Shown: positions 22,101 to 31,690, counted from the first letter of the stretch. The stretch is DNA of 64,000 nt from Odobenus rosmarus divergens (GCF_000321225.1 NW_004451410.1:741265-805264); one strand, 5' to 3'. The notes: a model not told the origin generated them from the letters alone. A program made the numbers and translations.

Positions 22101-25100
22101 CCCCCAATATAAAAGGGACTGGAACAAATGTCAAGAAACCAATATAATTTTTGTTCTGTAAAAATCTCTTTCTGTAATTATATGCAATTACAGTAGTCAG
22201 ATAAATAACCATTTGGAGCTGGAGTGATGGGACATATTTTTACATTAAACAGTTGACATAAAGGCAAGATTGGTTTACACACAGATGGAGAAGCTGACTG
22301 CCTATGGCCGGATGGAGCTGGAAACACTCAAACCCATAGTTGGTTTGCCCTTGGTGTTTGCAGTCAACACTCTGAAAGCAGCCACTCTAATGAAAATGTT
22401 ATCTGGAAGGAGTTTAATGTCTAAATTATCAACCTATCATCAGTTTACCTCAAGTTCAACAGAAAGTAGGCTCTGAATAAATGAGCTCCAAGAACACCTC
22501 ATCCCAAATCTCTATCTCCCATTGACCTCTTTTATTGTCTTCTTAGTGCTAATTACATCCTAAAATGCCCTCCTTCCCTGTCTCTGTCCCTGTTTTCTCC
22601 CCACCTTCCCTTCCATTTTGGATGTATTGTTTCTCTTTCTTACAACAAATGGATTCTACCAGGGGAGCCCCCAGCCCCAGCCCCACCCCCACCTTGGTCT
22701 TGCTCACAGCTGTGATCCCAGCACCTAGAAACATTCATGCCAATATGACAGGCATTCAACAATTGTTTGTCGAAGGAATGAATGGGAGGAATATTTCCCA
22801 TATTTCCCAATGTGGAGTTTTTCTTGGGAGGATTTCCATGGTGGCCACTGGAATGGAGCCCAGGGGACAGAGAAGGATGCTGACAAAAGGCTCCTTTATA
22901 GCCTAGTTTGGAATTGCCCCCCCCCTTCAGGAAGTAACAAATGCCTAATATTCCCAAAATAGTCATTAAGGTACTGACAAATCCGAAAAGAGGGATATTC
23001 ATATTGAGAAGTTGTATTGTGTTTCATAATTACCAAACATTAGCGATCTGACACTGTGGTCAGGATGGGGCGGGCGCAGGGCTGAGGAGTGGAGGGTCCA
23101 CAGAGAGAAGGGGCGTGAGACCAGTGTTTCTCTCAGTGCTGAAGCTCTCAGTCCCAGAGGCCCTCTGCGAGAATGAGGGTAAAATCACGACACTCGAATT
23201 TGTTGGGCTGGGATTTCAGTTTCTTGATGAAAGACTACTGCACGGGAGAATAACTTGAAATTTTCTCTTACCACTGAAAATGTTCCTTTTCAGGTGAAGC
23301 AGCATCTTGAATATATATTCTCCAAAAGAAATAGTTCCAACCAGATGGCTGTTTCTATGACGCTAGGACTACAGCCATGGATCGCAAATATTAAAGATAA
23401 ACAGTATCTTGCAGCAAAAAGAGCCATCAAAACAGGTTAGACGTGCGATGCCTCGAGTTGCCAGTTTTCAGTGGTTCCAGGGCGCGGTGCCCGGTGGGGC
23501 AGTGGAGAAAGCAGGCTCATTCAGAATTTCGGTTTAGCTCTCCTTTTCAGAGAGGCTCTGTTACTGAAAGTCAACAGCTCTGCCCAGGGCTCTTCATACA
23601 GTCTCCTGACCCCTCCCCACAGCCTTTCCCAGTTTACAAACTAAGTCTGCAAGAGATGAAGGAATTGGGGGGATGAAGGGCACCCAGTTGGAAGTGGCAA
23701 AGCTGGGTTCATGTCTGGAAGCCTGAATTTGGGGCAAAATGACGGACTTGTGAGCCCCTGATACTTGTGAAAATGATGACCCACATATAAAAATGTCCTT
23801 TAAAAGGCATAGCTGAATTTGGATGAAAGTATAGGAGATCTGGGGTTAAAAATGAAGGCGCTAGGGACGCCTGGGTGGCTCCATCAGTTGAGCATCCGAC
23901 TCTTGATTTCAGCTCAGGTCGCGATCTCAGCATTGTAGGATCGAGCCCTGAGTCGGGCTCCGGGTTCTGGGCTCAGTGCAGTCTGCTTGAGATTCTCTCC
24001 CTGTCCTTCTTTCTCTGCCTCACCCCTCCTGCACTCGCGCATGTCGCATGGGCTCTCTCTCTCTAAAAAAAAATTTTATTAAAAAAAAAAAAGAGGAGCT
24101 ACAATTTAATGGAGTAAGAAAGCTGACACTGGACTGCCCTGAGGGGACTTGTTCTTTTTGGTCACAGGGAGGTTTGGGTTTTCATGGCCATAGGCCAGCA
24201 GGAGGTAGGGAACAGGAAGCGAGACCCATTAAATAAAGGCAGGGCATTCCCTAAGAGCCAGCCTCACCCTGGTGGGGGCTAACCAGGGACCCAGCCTCAC
24301 AGGGTTTGGGTCTTTAATCTCCACTCTCTGGGGGGTCCAGTTCTGATGCAAACAGCCCCACTGCAGGCCACCTGCCATTTCCACAGAGAGGCTTCCTGGG
24401 ATGCTCATTTTATAATTTTATAAAATTTTATATAATTAAAAAAAATTACCAAACACCGAAATCAAACTCCAGCCTATCTGACTCTAAAACCAGTGGTCTT
24501 TTCAGTGCCACTCTTGCTTCCCCAGAGATAGAGAAAGCAGCCTAGCTTTATTTGGAATTTCTTTGGTGGCGCCTGTTTTAACTGCATGTGCTTCCAAGTC
24601 CTGGGCAGGGTCATGTGGTTGGTGAGCACAGGACACATACCTGGGCCCTGGCTGCCTGGGCAGGGAGAAGGAATATCCAGTTCCTTTGGTTCCTGCAGCT
24701 GGAAGGGGACACTGCCAACAACTGCAACATAGCAGACTCTGAAAGGCAGGGGGACTTTCAGGGTGTCCCCAAAAGCCAGGCGGGGCAACCCTGACACATG
24801 TTTATATGACTTATGGTACTTTATCGCAGATGAGGCCTCAGGCTGCATCCCTAACAGAGCAGAGCTGGGACTGGAGGTCCAGACCATCTGGGAGCACTAA
24901 CATCTTATCTGTACAAAGGACAGAGACATTAAAAATTAGAGGACAGGTCTGAGACTTAGAGCCCTACTTCTCTGCATAATCTTTCCTCCTGCTCCCAGCT
25001 GTAGCAGTATTATACCAGTAAAATTTGGAAGTCAAGAACGGAGGGAGAAAAGTTATTAGGAAGGTAAATGTAATCCCAGCTGAAGAGTGATGTGTGATTG

Positions 25101-26838
25101 AAATGTCAAGGTCAACAGTAAAGACCTGGAATACTCTTGCAGGAAAGCATAAGGCACCTTTTGGTTTATTGTGTGTGAAACCAGTTCTTCCAACAAGGTG
25201 CATCATCTTTACTCACATTCACACCTTGCTCTGTGGATAAAGAAGACATGGCATGATATCATTTGTGTCTTCATTTTATTTTGCATCTCTACTCCATCAC
25301 TGACAACTCAACTTCTTGCCTGGAAGGTTTGAAGCCATCGTTCCTTAGGCCCTAGGATATCCGTTAAAGCTATTTCATGGGATACCTTGACAGTAGAGCA
25401 GAAACACTGCACCATTCAGGTGACAGTTGAATACCGCTGTTTATTTGTATACTGGTTACAAAACCAAGTAAGTCCCACTTTCCAAATATTTAATGCATGA
25501 AGCAACCATAAAAGGAGGTACATTGTCTTCTAATGCTTGTGCTAGAAATGCATGACCTCTTCCAATCATGAGAAAATATCAAACAAACCCAAATGAAGAG
25601 ACAGTTTACAAAACAACTGATCCGTACTCTTCAAGAGGTCAAGGTCATGAAAGACAAGGAGAGACGGAGAAACTGTCACAGACCAGAGGAGAGTAAGAAG
25701 CAGTGACAAAACACAGTGTGGGCTTCTGGATTGGATCCTGAGAATGGCAGAAGGGAAGGACTGGTGAAATTTAAATAAGGTCTGAATCGAGTGAATAATA
25801 TTATTCTGATGTTAACTTCCTATTCTTTATAACTGTACAATAGTTATATAAGATGTTAACATTACAGAAAGTAAAGTAAGGAACATATAGGAACTCTCTC
25901 TGTACTATTTTTGCAACTTTTCTATAAAATCTATAATTCAAAATAAAAATTTTATTTAAAAGTTTTTTTTTTGAAGTAGGTAATTGTAAAGAATGCAACC
26001 TGACTCTATTGACTATTTTAGAATATAAACTGCATGGTATCAAGAAGCTTACTTACCCCAGGCACCAAATTTAAGGGTTAAATAAAAAAGAAAAAGAAAA
26101 AGAAAAAGGGAAAGATAGAGCAAACACTACATTTGAGAAGATGACTAGGGATAGTCTTGCCATTATTTTTTTTTAAAGATTTTATTTATTTATTTGACAG
26201 AGAGAGAGGGAGACACAGCGAGAGAGGGAACACAAGCAGAGAGAGTGGGAGAGGGAGAAGCAGGCTTCCCGCGGAGCAGGGAGCCCGATGTGGGGCTCGA
26301 TCCTGGGACCCTGGGATCATGACCTGAGTCGAAGGCAGATGCTTAACGACTGAGCCACCCAGGCGCCCCAGTCTTGTCATTATTTTATTCAAATGCCTTC
26401 TTTCCCTGTGCTTCAGTGTTTGGAACAGAGCCAGACATGATCCGGGATGGATCAACCATACCAATTGCCAGAATATTCCAGGATACCATCCAAAAGAGTG
26501 TGATGATGCTCCCGCTGGGCGCTGTTGATGATGGGGAGCACTCTCAGAATGAGAAAATCAACAGGTTAGTGGATTCCTGTGGGGGGCCCAGTCCTGCACT
26601 GCACAAACCCTGGGTCTCCACATCATAACCTTCCCATGTGCTACGTACTTTAGATTGAATTCACATTACCAAATCTTCCTATTTACATGGTAGGCTACTT
26701 TCCCCCATCTGTACACTCAGGAACTGAGTGGAAATAACAGTGTTTCTCTTTATTTTTTCTTTTGTTAGGTGGAACTACATAGAGGGATCCAAATTATTTG
26801 CTGCCTTTTTCCTAGAGATGGCTAAGCTGCATTACTAG
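7063..26838 (+). CDS. CNDP1: CNDP1, carnosine dipeptidase 1 (secreted serum carnosinase), 11 of probably 12 exons
   Basis: This gene encodes a zinc dipeptidase of family M20 that hydrolyses carnosine (beta-alanyl-His) and related Xaa-His dipeptides in serum and brain; it acts outside the cell as a dimer. Joining 7063-7188, 10148-10297, 11067-11229, 11976-12064, 14364-14564, 15465-15549, 20629-20789, 21839-22003, 23294-23435, 26417-26564 and 26769-26838 gives 1500 nt: 499 residues and TAG, with every junction GT-AG and in phase. The expected first exon (about 8 residues including Met) is absent, so the full protein would be about 507 residues, the size of human CNDP1. Zinc and catalytic residues, in numbering of this joined fragment, are H123 (GHLDVQP), D156 (TDNKG), E190 and E191 (GMEEAG), D219 (SDNLW) and H469 (DDGEH); adding 9 gives the human positions. 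The leucine-rich start is a signal peptide core. The signal peptide and two NxS/T sequons separate it from cytosolic CNDP2. No frameshift or stop is seen. Confidence 0.97.
7189..10147. other. CNDP1 intron 2
   Basis: No coding content. A probable reversed MIR relic lies near 8550-8645 (cttgagcacccgccagcagccaggcactg). The rest of the 2.96 kb, including a GC-rich 3' part from about 9550, holds nothing I recognise. No CAN-SINE was found in it. Confidence 0.5.
10148..10297 (+). CDS. CNDP1: CNDP1 exon 3
   Basis: Fifty codons in phase 0, residues 43-92, from [15 protein letters not shown] to VDPGVQQ. Acceptor ccttacag|AC, donor CAG|gtgttg. The [11 protein letters not shown] motif is a hallmark of the CNDP1/CNDP2 pair. 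The exon shows many CG-containing codons compared with other CNDP1 exons. Confidence 0.96.
11067..11229 (+). CDS. CNDP1: CNDP1 exon 4 (zinc ligand His)
   Basis: Fifty-four codons plus one base, residues 93-147. It holds GHLDVQP with the zinc-binding His (codon 11157-11159) and nearby catalytic-site Asp (11163-11165). A long T tract precedes the acceptor cag|CT. The donor GATG|gtcggt is a poor match to consensus at +3 and +4. Confidence 0.96.
11553..11636 (+). repeat. 28-bp minisatellite, three copies
   Basis: Three head-to-tail copies of a 28-bp unit (GGAGATACACACATACCCCT plus TTTTCACT) at 11553-11580, 11581-11608 and 11609-11636. The first two are identical and the third differs only at its end. 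It lies in CNDP1 intron 4. Confidence 0.95.
11976..12064 (+). CDS. CNDP1: CNDP1 exon 5 (bridging Asp)
   Basis: Two bases plus 29 codons, residues 147-176. [14 protein letters not shown] carries the zinc-bridging Asp (codon 12002-12004). Acceptor ttaaag|GA, donor GAA|gtaggt. The exon ends in phase 0 and the intron remains open in the same frame for 121 codons because it soon enters a GAY array. Confidence 0.96.
12092..12620 (+). repeat. Imperfect GAT/GAC trinucleotide array
   Basis: About 530 bp dominated by GAT and GAC triplets with interspersed AAT, GAG, GTT and GTG. It starts 27 bp inside CNDP1 intron 5. All frames stay open over long stretches because the units have few stops, giving Asp-rich and Met/Thr-rich peptides on the + strand and His/Ile/Val-rich ones on the - strand; none is likely to be a gene. 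Confidence 0.96.
12623..12763 (+). repeat. CTCCC-rich polypyrimidine tract
   Basis: A 141-bp run made almost only of C and T, with units like CTCCCTCCCTGCC. The - strand has many runs of three Gs with short loops, so it has G-quadruplex and triplex (H-DNA) potential. It follows the GAY array directly. Confidence 0.95.
12880..13210. mobile_element. Two probable MIR relics
   Basis: 12880-12960 resembles the MIR core and tail in sense orientation (ctctctgagcctcattgacc...ctgtgaa). 13090-13210 resembles reversed MIR (ttattacccatattgcatagg, caagtggcttgtcccagg). Both are diverged. The rest of CNDP1 intron 5, 13211-14363, is AT-rich and holds nothing I recognise. Confidence 0.55.
14364..14564 (+). 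CDS. CNDP1: CNDP1 exon 6 (general-base Glu and zinc ligands)
   Basis: Sixty-seven codons in phase 0, residues 177-243. GMEEAG (Glu codons 14403-14408) supplies the general base and a zinc ligand; SDNLW supplies another zinc ligand (Asp codon 14490-14492). Acceptor gattcag|GA; donor GAG|gtattc is weak at +4 to +6. Confidence 0.97.
14565..15464. other. CNDP1 intron 6
   Basis: A 900-bp intron with no repeat or ORF of interest recognised. It ends in a good pyrimidine tract and tacag acceptor. Confidence 0.7.
15465..15549 (+). CDS. CNDP1: CNDP1 exon 7
   Basis: Twenty-eight codons plus one base, residues 244-272. It includes DFHSGTFGG, the segment of the lid/dimerisation domain whose His contacts substrate in family members. 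Acceptor ttacag|GTGAGA, donor CTTG|gtaatg. A SINE starts 23 bp after the donor. Confidence 0.96.
15573..15762 (-). mobile_element. CAN-SINE (SINEC), antisense, next to exon 7 donor
   Basis: A 23-base T run, then ATTTGTTTGAGGGAGAG and a reversed head ending in cacccaggcgctcc. The direct repeat TTCATTTCAC flanks it at about 15562-15571 and 15763-15772. Diverged from the common copies here. Confidence 0.93.
15773..19767. other. CNDP1 intron 7, 5' and middle parts
   Basis: No coding exon. A MIR relic in sense orientation is likely near 17505-17640 (tgctgtgtgaccttgtacaagttcc). A short threefold repeat of GGTGCCTGGC units lies near 18216-18250. Otherwise nothing recognised. Confidence 0.5.
19768..19958 (+). 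mobile_element. CAN-SINE (SINEC), sense, perfect 17-bp TSD
   Basis: A complete copy from GGGGCGCCTGGGTGGCTCAG through the CT-rich region, AATAAATAAAAATT and an A-rich tail. The direct repeat AAGAATGTGGAGCATAT at 19751-19767 and 19959-19975 is perfect, pointing to a fairly young insertion in CNDP1 intron 7. Confidence 0.97.
19976..20628. other. CNDP1 intron 7, 3' end
   Basis: AT-rich sequence with no recognised repeat, ending in the acceptor ttccttgcag before exon 8. Confidence 0.6.
20629..20789 (+). CDS. CNDP1: CNDP1 exon 8
   Basis: Two bases plus 53 codons, residues 272-325, from [17 protein letters not shown] to FLFDTK. Acceptor ttgcag|GT, donor AAG|gtatgg. The position of the human NSS sequon (about 322) reads K-S-V here, so that glycosylation site appears absent; the human comparison is from memory. 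Confidence 0.96.
20790..21838. other. CNDP1 intron 8
   Basis: A 1.05-kb intron with no recognised repeat. A 124-codon open frame at 21176-21550 is not flanked by usable signals and resembles nothing I know. Confidence 0.6.
21839..22003 (+). CDS. CNDP1: CNDP1 exon 9
   Basis: Fifty-five codons in phase 0, residues 326-380, from [14 protein letters not shown] to MNTSVVEKQ. It carries [11 protein letters not shown], a strongly conserved active-site segment, and an N-T-S sequon at residue 373 (human position 382). Acceptor attcag|GA, donor CAG|gtaaca. Confidence 0.97.
22004..23293. other. CNDP1 intron 9, with an L2 relic
   Basis: An L2 3' fragment in sense orientation covers about 22510-22795: a CT-rich body, then gtgatcccagcacctagaa and cattcaacaattgtttgtcgaa, typical of the L2 end. 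The rest holds nothing recognised. Confidence 0.6.
23294..23435 (+). CDS. CNDP1: CNDP1 exon 10
   Basis: Forty-seven codons plus one base, residues 381-428, from [16 protein letters not shown] to AAKRAIKT. An N-S-S sequon lies at residue 393. Acceptor ttttcag|GT, donor ACAG|gttaga. Confidence 0.96.
23864..24092 (+). mobile_element. CAN-SINE (SINEC), older subfamily, sense
   Basis: Begins GGGACGCCTGGGTGGCTCCATCAG and has 'gactcttgatttcagctcag', a variant seen in older SINEC subfamilies. It ends in CTCTCTCT and interrupted A runs at 24065-24092. No clear target-site duplication. Confidence 0.9.
24093..26169. other. CNDP1 intron 10, non-coding
   Basis: No exon or confident repeat seen in these 2.1 kb. 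The 3' half is AT-rich. A GAAAAA-type simple repeat lies near 26088-26110. Confidence 0.55.
26170..26369 (-). mobile_element. CAN-SINE (SINEC), antisense, 47 bp before exon 11
   Basis: T run, AAAGATTTTATTTATTTATT, GA-rich part and reversed head ending in cacccaggcgcccc. Target-site duplication AGTCTTG(C/T)CATTATTTT at 26153-26169 and 26370-26386, one mismatch in 17. Its right end lies 47 bp from the first base of CNDP1 exon 11, so only the duplicated target and about 30 bp remain as native sequence before the acceptor. Confidence 0.97.
26417..26564 (+). CDS. CNDP1: CNDP1 exon 11 (last zinc ligand)
   Basis: Two bases, 48 codons and two bases, residues 428-477. [16 protein letters not shown] is typical of the family; [16 protein letters not shown] contains the zinc ligand His (codon 26539-26541). 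Acceptor cttcag|TG, donor AACAG|gttagt. Confidence 0.97.
26769..26838 (+). CDS. CNDP1: CNDP1 exon 12, C-terminus and stop
   Basis: Encodes [19 protein letters not shown] and LHY, then TAG at 26836-26838. The acceptor tttgttag|G follows a good pyrimidine tract. The protein ends one residue later (Tyr) than the human protein as I remember it. Confidence 0.96.
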
Positions 26839-26991
26839 TGACAGGAGCCTTCCAGCTTAGATCTGACCTACTGACAGATACCCTCTCCCACACACCTGCG
26901 CAGGAACAGAATCTAAAGATCCAGAGAATTTCAGTCCAGGAAATAATGTTTTTCCTTCCCATTTAAAATGTCTTAGGACATTTGGACCAGT

Positions 26992-26997
26992 AATAAA
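26992..26997 (+). promoter_or_regulatory. Candidate CNDP1 poly(A) signal, proximal
   Basis: AATAAA 154 bp after the stop. The downstream sequence is only weakly GU-rich, so usage is uncertain. Confidence 0.45.
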
Positions 26998-27984
26998 ATA
27001 TTTTAAAGTCACAGACATTGGAAATGGCATACTGTTCCCATGGCACACCTTTCCAAAGTCATCCCTACCAGCAACATCTCCCCAAGTCAGCTGCCAGAGC
27101 CCTGGGACTGGACTCTTTCCTTGGAGCACCAGGACAGTTCTTCCATTAGACTCTCCCTGGCAGTTTGATGGGTCTGATCCCTGCAGTGTGCTTTTAGGTT
27201 CTGAGGTGCTCCTGATGCATCATCATTCCATACAGTGTGTAGATCACCCTTGCTCTTACCACACATTCCTCTTATTAGTAAAATTGTTGGTCCCACTGGC
27301 TACCATGATTTCCCTGGGGGTTCATTTGTAGAGGAGTAACTAAAGCATGATGCCGTATTAACCTCTTGCTTCCCCTTCATTTATTTTGCCTGCTTCTTCG
27401 AAAGTTCTGAAACAGAAATGAGCAATAGTCATATCCTTATGCCATTTGGGATTCCCTGTGTGAAGCTGAGTACTTTTTCTATTCCAAGGCTCTTTACCTT
27501 TCTTGGATTGATGCCAACCGACCACCCCTCCTGCACCCTATTCTTTCTACCCCATCGCTGAAGGCCCCCCGACCAACATCTGTGCACATGTAAAGTCACC
27601 ACCACAGAATCAATTCTGATAGAATATCTCTCACCCTGTTGGAATTTTACTCAGTGGCTACATCTAAATTTCTAAATTGCTTAAAGCTTTTAATAGCATC
27701 AGTTTTAGATAGAGAACGAATCTAATCAGCCCTGACATCAGTAACACATTCTAAATTTAAAGCCATCAGCTAATGCTACATTCAATTCAGTAATCATTTT
27801 AGTTAACCGTCTTGTTTGGCTTGATTGCATTTGATGGTGTAAACAAACAAAGAAAAAGAATATAATTTTTCTACAGTTGAGTGTATGTAAACAAATCAAT
27901 TCAATCTTTATAAATTCATTACTTGGATCACATTAATGGAGAAGAATTTAAGAGTTTATTAAAAATGTTTCTCTTATGATTCCA

Positions 27985-27990
27985 AATAAA
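27985..27990 (+). promoter_or_regulatory. Candidate CNDP1 poly(A) signal, distal
   Basis: AATAAA about 1.15 kb after the stop, followed within 40 bp by a GU-rich stretch (tgtctttgtgggttcttg), a good downstream element. Use of this site would give a 3' UTR of about 1.17 kb; 26839 to about 28010 is otherwise free of recognised repeats. Confidence 0.5.
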
Positions 27991-28130
27991 ATCAAAGCGT
28001 AACACATTTAATGTCTTTGTGGGTTCTTGAAATGTCAGTTTTAAAATTTGCAACACCACATCCGAAAGGGCTGCACTATAGGGCCAGTGATTCAGCTTAC
28101 CCTGAGTCTCGTCACAGAAATGGGACTCAA

Positions 28131-28288
28131 GGGGCGCCTGGGTGGCTCAGTCAGTTAAGCGGCTGCTTTCGGCTCAGGTCATGGTCCTGCTCAGCGGGGA
28201 GTCTGCTTCTCCCTCTGCTCCTCACCCCACTCTCGTCCTCTCACTCTCTCAAATAAATAAATAAACAAAATCTTAAAAAAAAAAAAAA
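28131..28288 (+). mobile_element. CAN-SINE (SINEC), sense, internally deleted
   Basis: Starts GGGGCGCCTGGGTGGCTCAG, ends in AAATAAATAAATAAACAAAA and an A tail. Flanked by GGGACTCAA at 28122-28130 and 28289-28297. About 40 bp of the tRNA-related to CT-rich middle is missing between 'catggtcctg' and 'ctcagcgggg'. Confidence 0.95.
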
Positions 28289-28927
28289 GGGACTCAAATG
28301 AGGTCTGAGTCTTGTGGGGGTATCCATGAATGATCTACTTATTCTGTGATGCACGAGAACGTCAATTCCTGTTTATTGAGTATTGACAGGTGTTGGATAT
28401 TCTGTGTTACTAAGCTTGGTTCATGCTTGCCACGTCACGTTCAACTGTGACGTTTTGGATTTCGTAGGACCTACCTGATGTATTTGGCAGAGTTCCCAAG
28501 AACTAATTGCAAGAGGTTAATGATGCCAATTTATATTCTTAAAAGGGTGTTCATATTAGTGAATTAACAAAAGCTGTTCGTAAAATATAATGTAAGCGCT
28601 TCTGAGCAATGACACATCACTCAGTGTATTGGTCTGGAAACCTGTGTGAGTGTGTGTGGCACGGGGGGAGAGCCTCTCTGGTGACACACGTTCTCTGCAC
28701 TTGCAGCCGGAGGAGGACGGTGGGCCAAGGGCACACAGAGGACTTGGTGTGGGCCTCTTCTTCCCCCACATGCTCACTCCACATGCCTTTCTCAGGCTTT
28801 GTGTTAGCCAGATGCCTGGGACTCCCGGCACACCCCACCCAGCCCCCCTTTTTAAGAACCGGACCCCTGCTCCTCCATGTTTCCTATCTGAAACCTGACT
28901 CATCTAAAATGGAAACATGTCTTTTCT

Positions 28928-29122
28928 TTTTATAAAGATTTTATTTATTTATTTGACAGAGAGAGACACAGTGAGAGAGGGAACACAAGCAGGGGGAGTG
29001 GGAGAGGGAGAAGCAGGCCTCCCGCGGAGCAGGGAGCCCGACGCGGGGCTTGATCCCAGGGCCCTGGGATCATGACCTGAGCCGAAGGCAGATGCCTAAC
29101 GACTGAGCCACCCAGGCGCCCC
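28928..29122 (-). mobile_element. CAN-SINE (SINEC), antisense
   Basis: TATAAAGATTTTATTTATTT, then GA-rich part and reversed head ending in cacccaggcgcccc. Close to the arctoid-type consensus. No clean target-site duplication was found. Confidence 0.95.
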
Positions 29123-30189
29123 AATACTATACTATTTTAAATGTCTAGTTTAAAATGTGTTCAACATCATCTAGCTATTGTTTTTTAATGTGATTTTTTA
29201 AGTTTTAATATTAGTTGATCATGTAATAAAGAATTAAAATAATGATTTGAATTCCTGATTATATAAGATGGGATATTTATTTCTGCGATAATGTACTTGT
29301 GGTCAGATCTAACGCAGTCACGTTATCTGCCTTTAATACCAGTGCCTTTCATGACAAGCAGTAACACTCAAACAAGTCCTAATCCTTGCACATATTATTT
29401 CTGTTCTTCTACTTGCCAACTCTGTAACATCCACATTCTGTTTTGTTGAGCTTGTGACACTTAAGAAAAGATAATTTCCTCTTTACTACTTTGAAAAGAA
29501 CTTTCCTCTTTCGGAAGCAAGCTCTGGGAGGCAGAGGCTGGGTTGGGTATATTCTATATTTTGCTCAGGTGTGCAAAGGCTCAAACAATTGATGAAGTAC
29601 AAAGAGAAATACAGGAGAGTTTCTGAAGCCAAGTGATGTATTCTTTCTATTCCGGTGTGGAATGATGTGGAAGAGAACAGCTGGTAGGTGTAATGACTAC
29701 AATTTCTTAACAGTTATGATAAGCAAATAAATGCTTCTGAGCTTTTTTAGCTTGGATAGATTGAACAGAAAAAAGTTTTCGTTACATGGAAAAATTTTAT
29801 TTAAAAACATTATGCTAGTATAATTTCTTATCCAGAATGAAAAAAGATGTCAGAAAAATTATGCCTCTATGATAAAAAATGTGAAGTTTTAAATCATCTC
29901 ACCTCCCACATTGAAAGTCACCAAAACAGCATTCAAAGAGAATGTAGATTTAAAATTCCAGTGTGGGTGGTTAAGTGTTCGTAGCACATTCTGACTGTTA
30001 TTGTAGGTAGGCATTTGAATGTAATGGCAGAACATGTTAATTTAAAGGAAATTAGAACTTTAAATGGCACTGTTAAATTAGTCATCAAAAATGATTAGTC
30101 ACCAAAAATGACCAATGCTTTCTTTCAAATTTTAAGTAATTATAATAAAATAAAAGAGGCCATCTAAACTTTATTTAAAACTCCACTTA
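29123..30189. other. Intergenic AT-rich DNA
   Basis: AT-rich sequence between CNDP1 and ZNF407; I recognise no gene or repeat family. Confidence 0.55.
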
Positions 30190-30388
30190 GGGGTGCCTGG
30201 GTTAGGCACAGTAGGTTAAACATCTGCCTTCGGCTCAGGTCAGATCCCAGGACCCTGGGATCAAGCACCATATCAGGCTCCCTGCTCGGTGGGGAGCCTG
30301 CTTCCCCCTCTTCCTCTGCCTCTCTCCCCTGCTTGTGTTCTCTCTCTCACTCACTCTCTCAAATCAATAAATAAAATCTTTTAAAAAA
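30190..30388 (+). mobile_element. CAN-SINE (SINEC), sense
   Basis: Begins GGGGTGCCTGGGTTAGGCAC (diverged head), ends in AATAAATAAAATCTTTTAAA. It sits at the left edge of the HAL1 relic. Confidence 0.92.
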
Positions 30389-30399
30389 CCCCACAAAAA

Positions 30400-31690
30400 C
30401 CAGAAGGCAGAGCTCAGGGTTACTACATTAGTGCAAAGTGAAGGGAGGGAGGTTCTGGAAAGAGGAGTCACAAAGGGAAAACACCAAATTCTGCATACTT
30501 TGCCTAAATTGCCATATGGCCTCTGAACTATGCAAGTGTGAAGCAGATTCAAGCATCCCAGCTAAGGCTGAGGGAACTGAATGAGATTTCAGTTGCCACC
30601 ATAACAAGAGAGATACAGTATGGAGTATGAATACAGCCCAAATAACTGCCTGTTAAATCTTTATCAACCACAACCAACCTCTTCAGAGGAACATAACTGA
30701 ATTCATAATATCTACGTTCCTTAAATGTCTAGAACACAACTCAAAATTACTAGGCATTTAAGAAAGAGGAAAACATGACTCCTAATCAAGAAAAAAGAGA
30801 AAATTAATGATGATTAATCCCAAAATGATTTATATTTTGGAATTAGCAGACAAAATGTCAAAGCAGCTTTATTACAGCTTTACTCAAAGACATAAAAGAA
30901 AATACGGCTTCAATAAGTAAACAAATAGGAAATCTCATCAAGAGAAATAGAAACAGTAAGACAGAACTGAATAGAAATTTTAGAACTAAAAGATGCAATA
31001 TGTGAAATAAAAAAAAATCACTCGCTGCTTTTAACAGATGATAAGATAACACAGAAGAAAGAATCAGGGAACATGCATGTTGCTCTATTTACATCGGGAG
31101 TAGGCAGTCCCCCCACATCAGGCATAGCAGCAGCCCTTGTCAGGGTAGTATGAAAAAAATGTTTTAAAACTGCAGGTCTGTACAAGAATCAGGGAACATA
31201 GAAAATAGATCAATAGAAATTATTCAATCTGAAGGTCTGACAGAAAAAAAAACAAATGAAAACAAAACAAAAAGACAAAGCCTCAGTGAGTTGTATATAA
31301 TATCAAGAGGTGTATATATATTTGATTGAAGTTCAGGAGAAAAAGAGAGAATGGGGAAGAAAAATATCTGGAGAAATAATAACCCCAAATTTTCCAAACT
31401 TGGTGAAATACATAAACTTACAGATGTTAAAAGTTCAGAAAACACCAAGCAGGTTAAGTATGAAGAAAATTATGGCGAGGCACATCATAACCAAACCACT
31501 GAAAGTCAAAAATAAAGAGAAAAATGTGAAAGTGGCGAGAGAAAAATGACAAATGACACATAGGGAAGTATGAAAGGGAGGAAAGATCTGCGTGATCTCT
31601 GCTCCATCAGAAACAAATGGAGGCCAGAAGACATGGAAAGTTACCATTTTTAACAAACATCTCTTGTGAGCAGCACATGGGGCTAAGATA
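30400..31690 (+). mobile_element. HAL1 / old L1 ORF1-type relic, sense
   Basis: A-rich sequence with motifs such as aacaccaagcaggttaagtatgaag, gcgaggcacatcataaccaaacc and atggaggccagaagacatgg, which follow the HAL1 / L1 first-ORF consensus. Stops interrupt every frame. It is interrupted at 31075-31183 by a short insert with direct repeats. Confidence 0.75.
31059..31199. repeat. 109-bp insert with perfect 16-bp flanking repeat
   Basis: AAGAATCAGGGAACAT occurs at 31059-31074 and again at 31184-31199, both exact. Between them are 109 bp unlike the surrounding A-rich HAL1 sequence. No poly(A) or terminal inverted repeat is evident in the insert. The repeat length suits L1 endonuclease, but the lack of a tail is odd. 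Confidence 0.75.
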
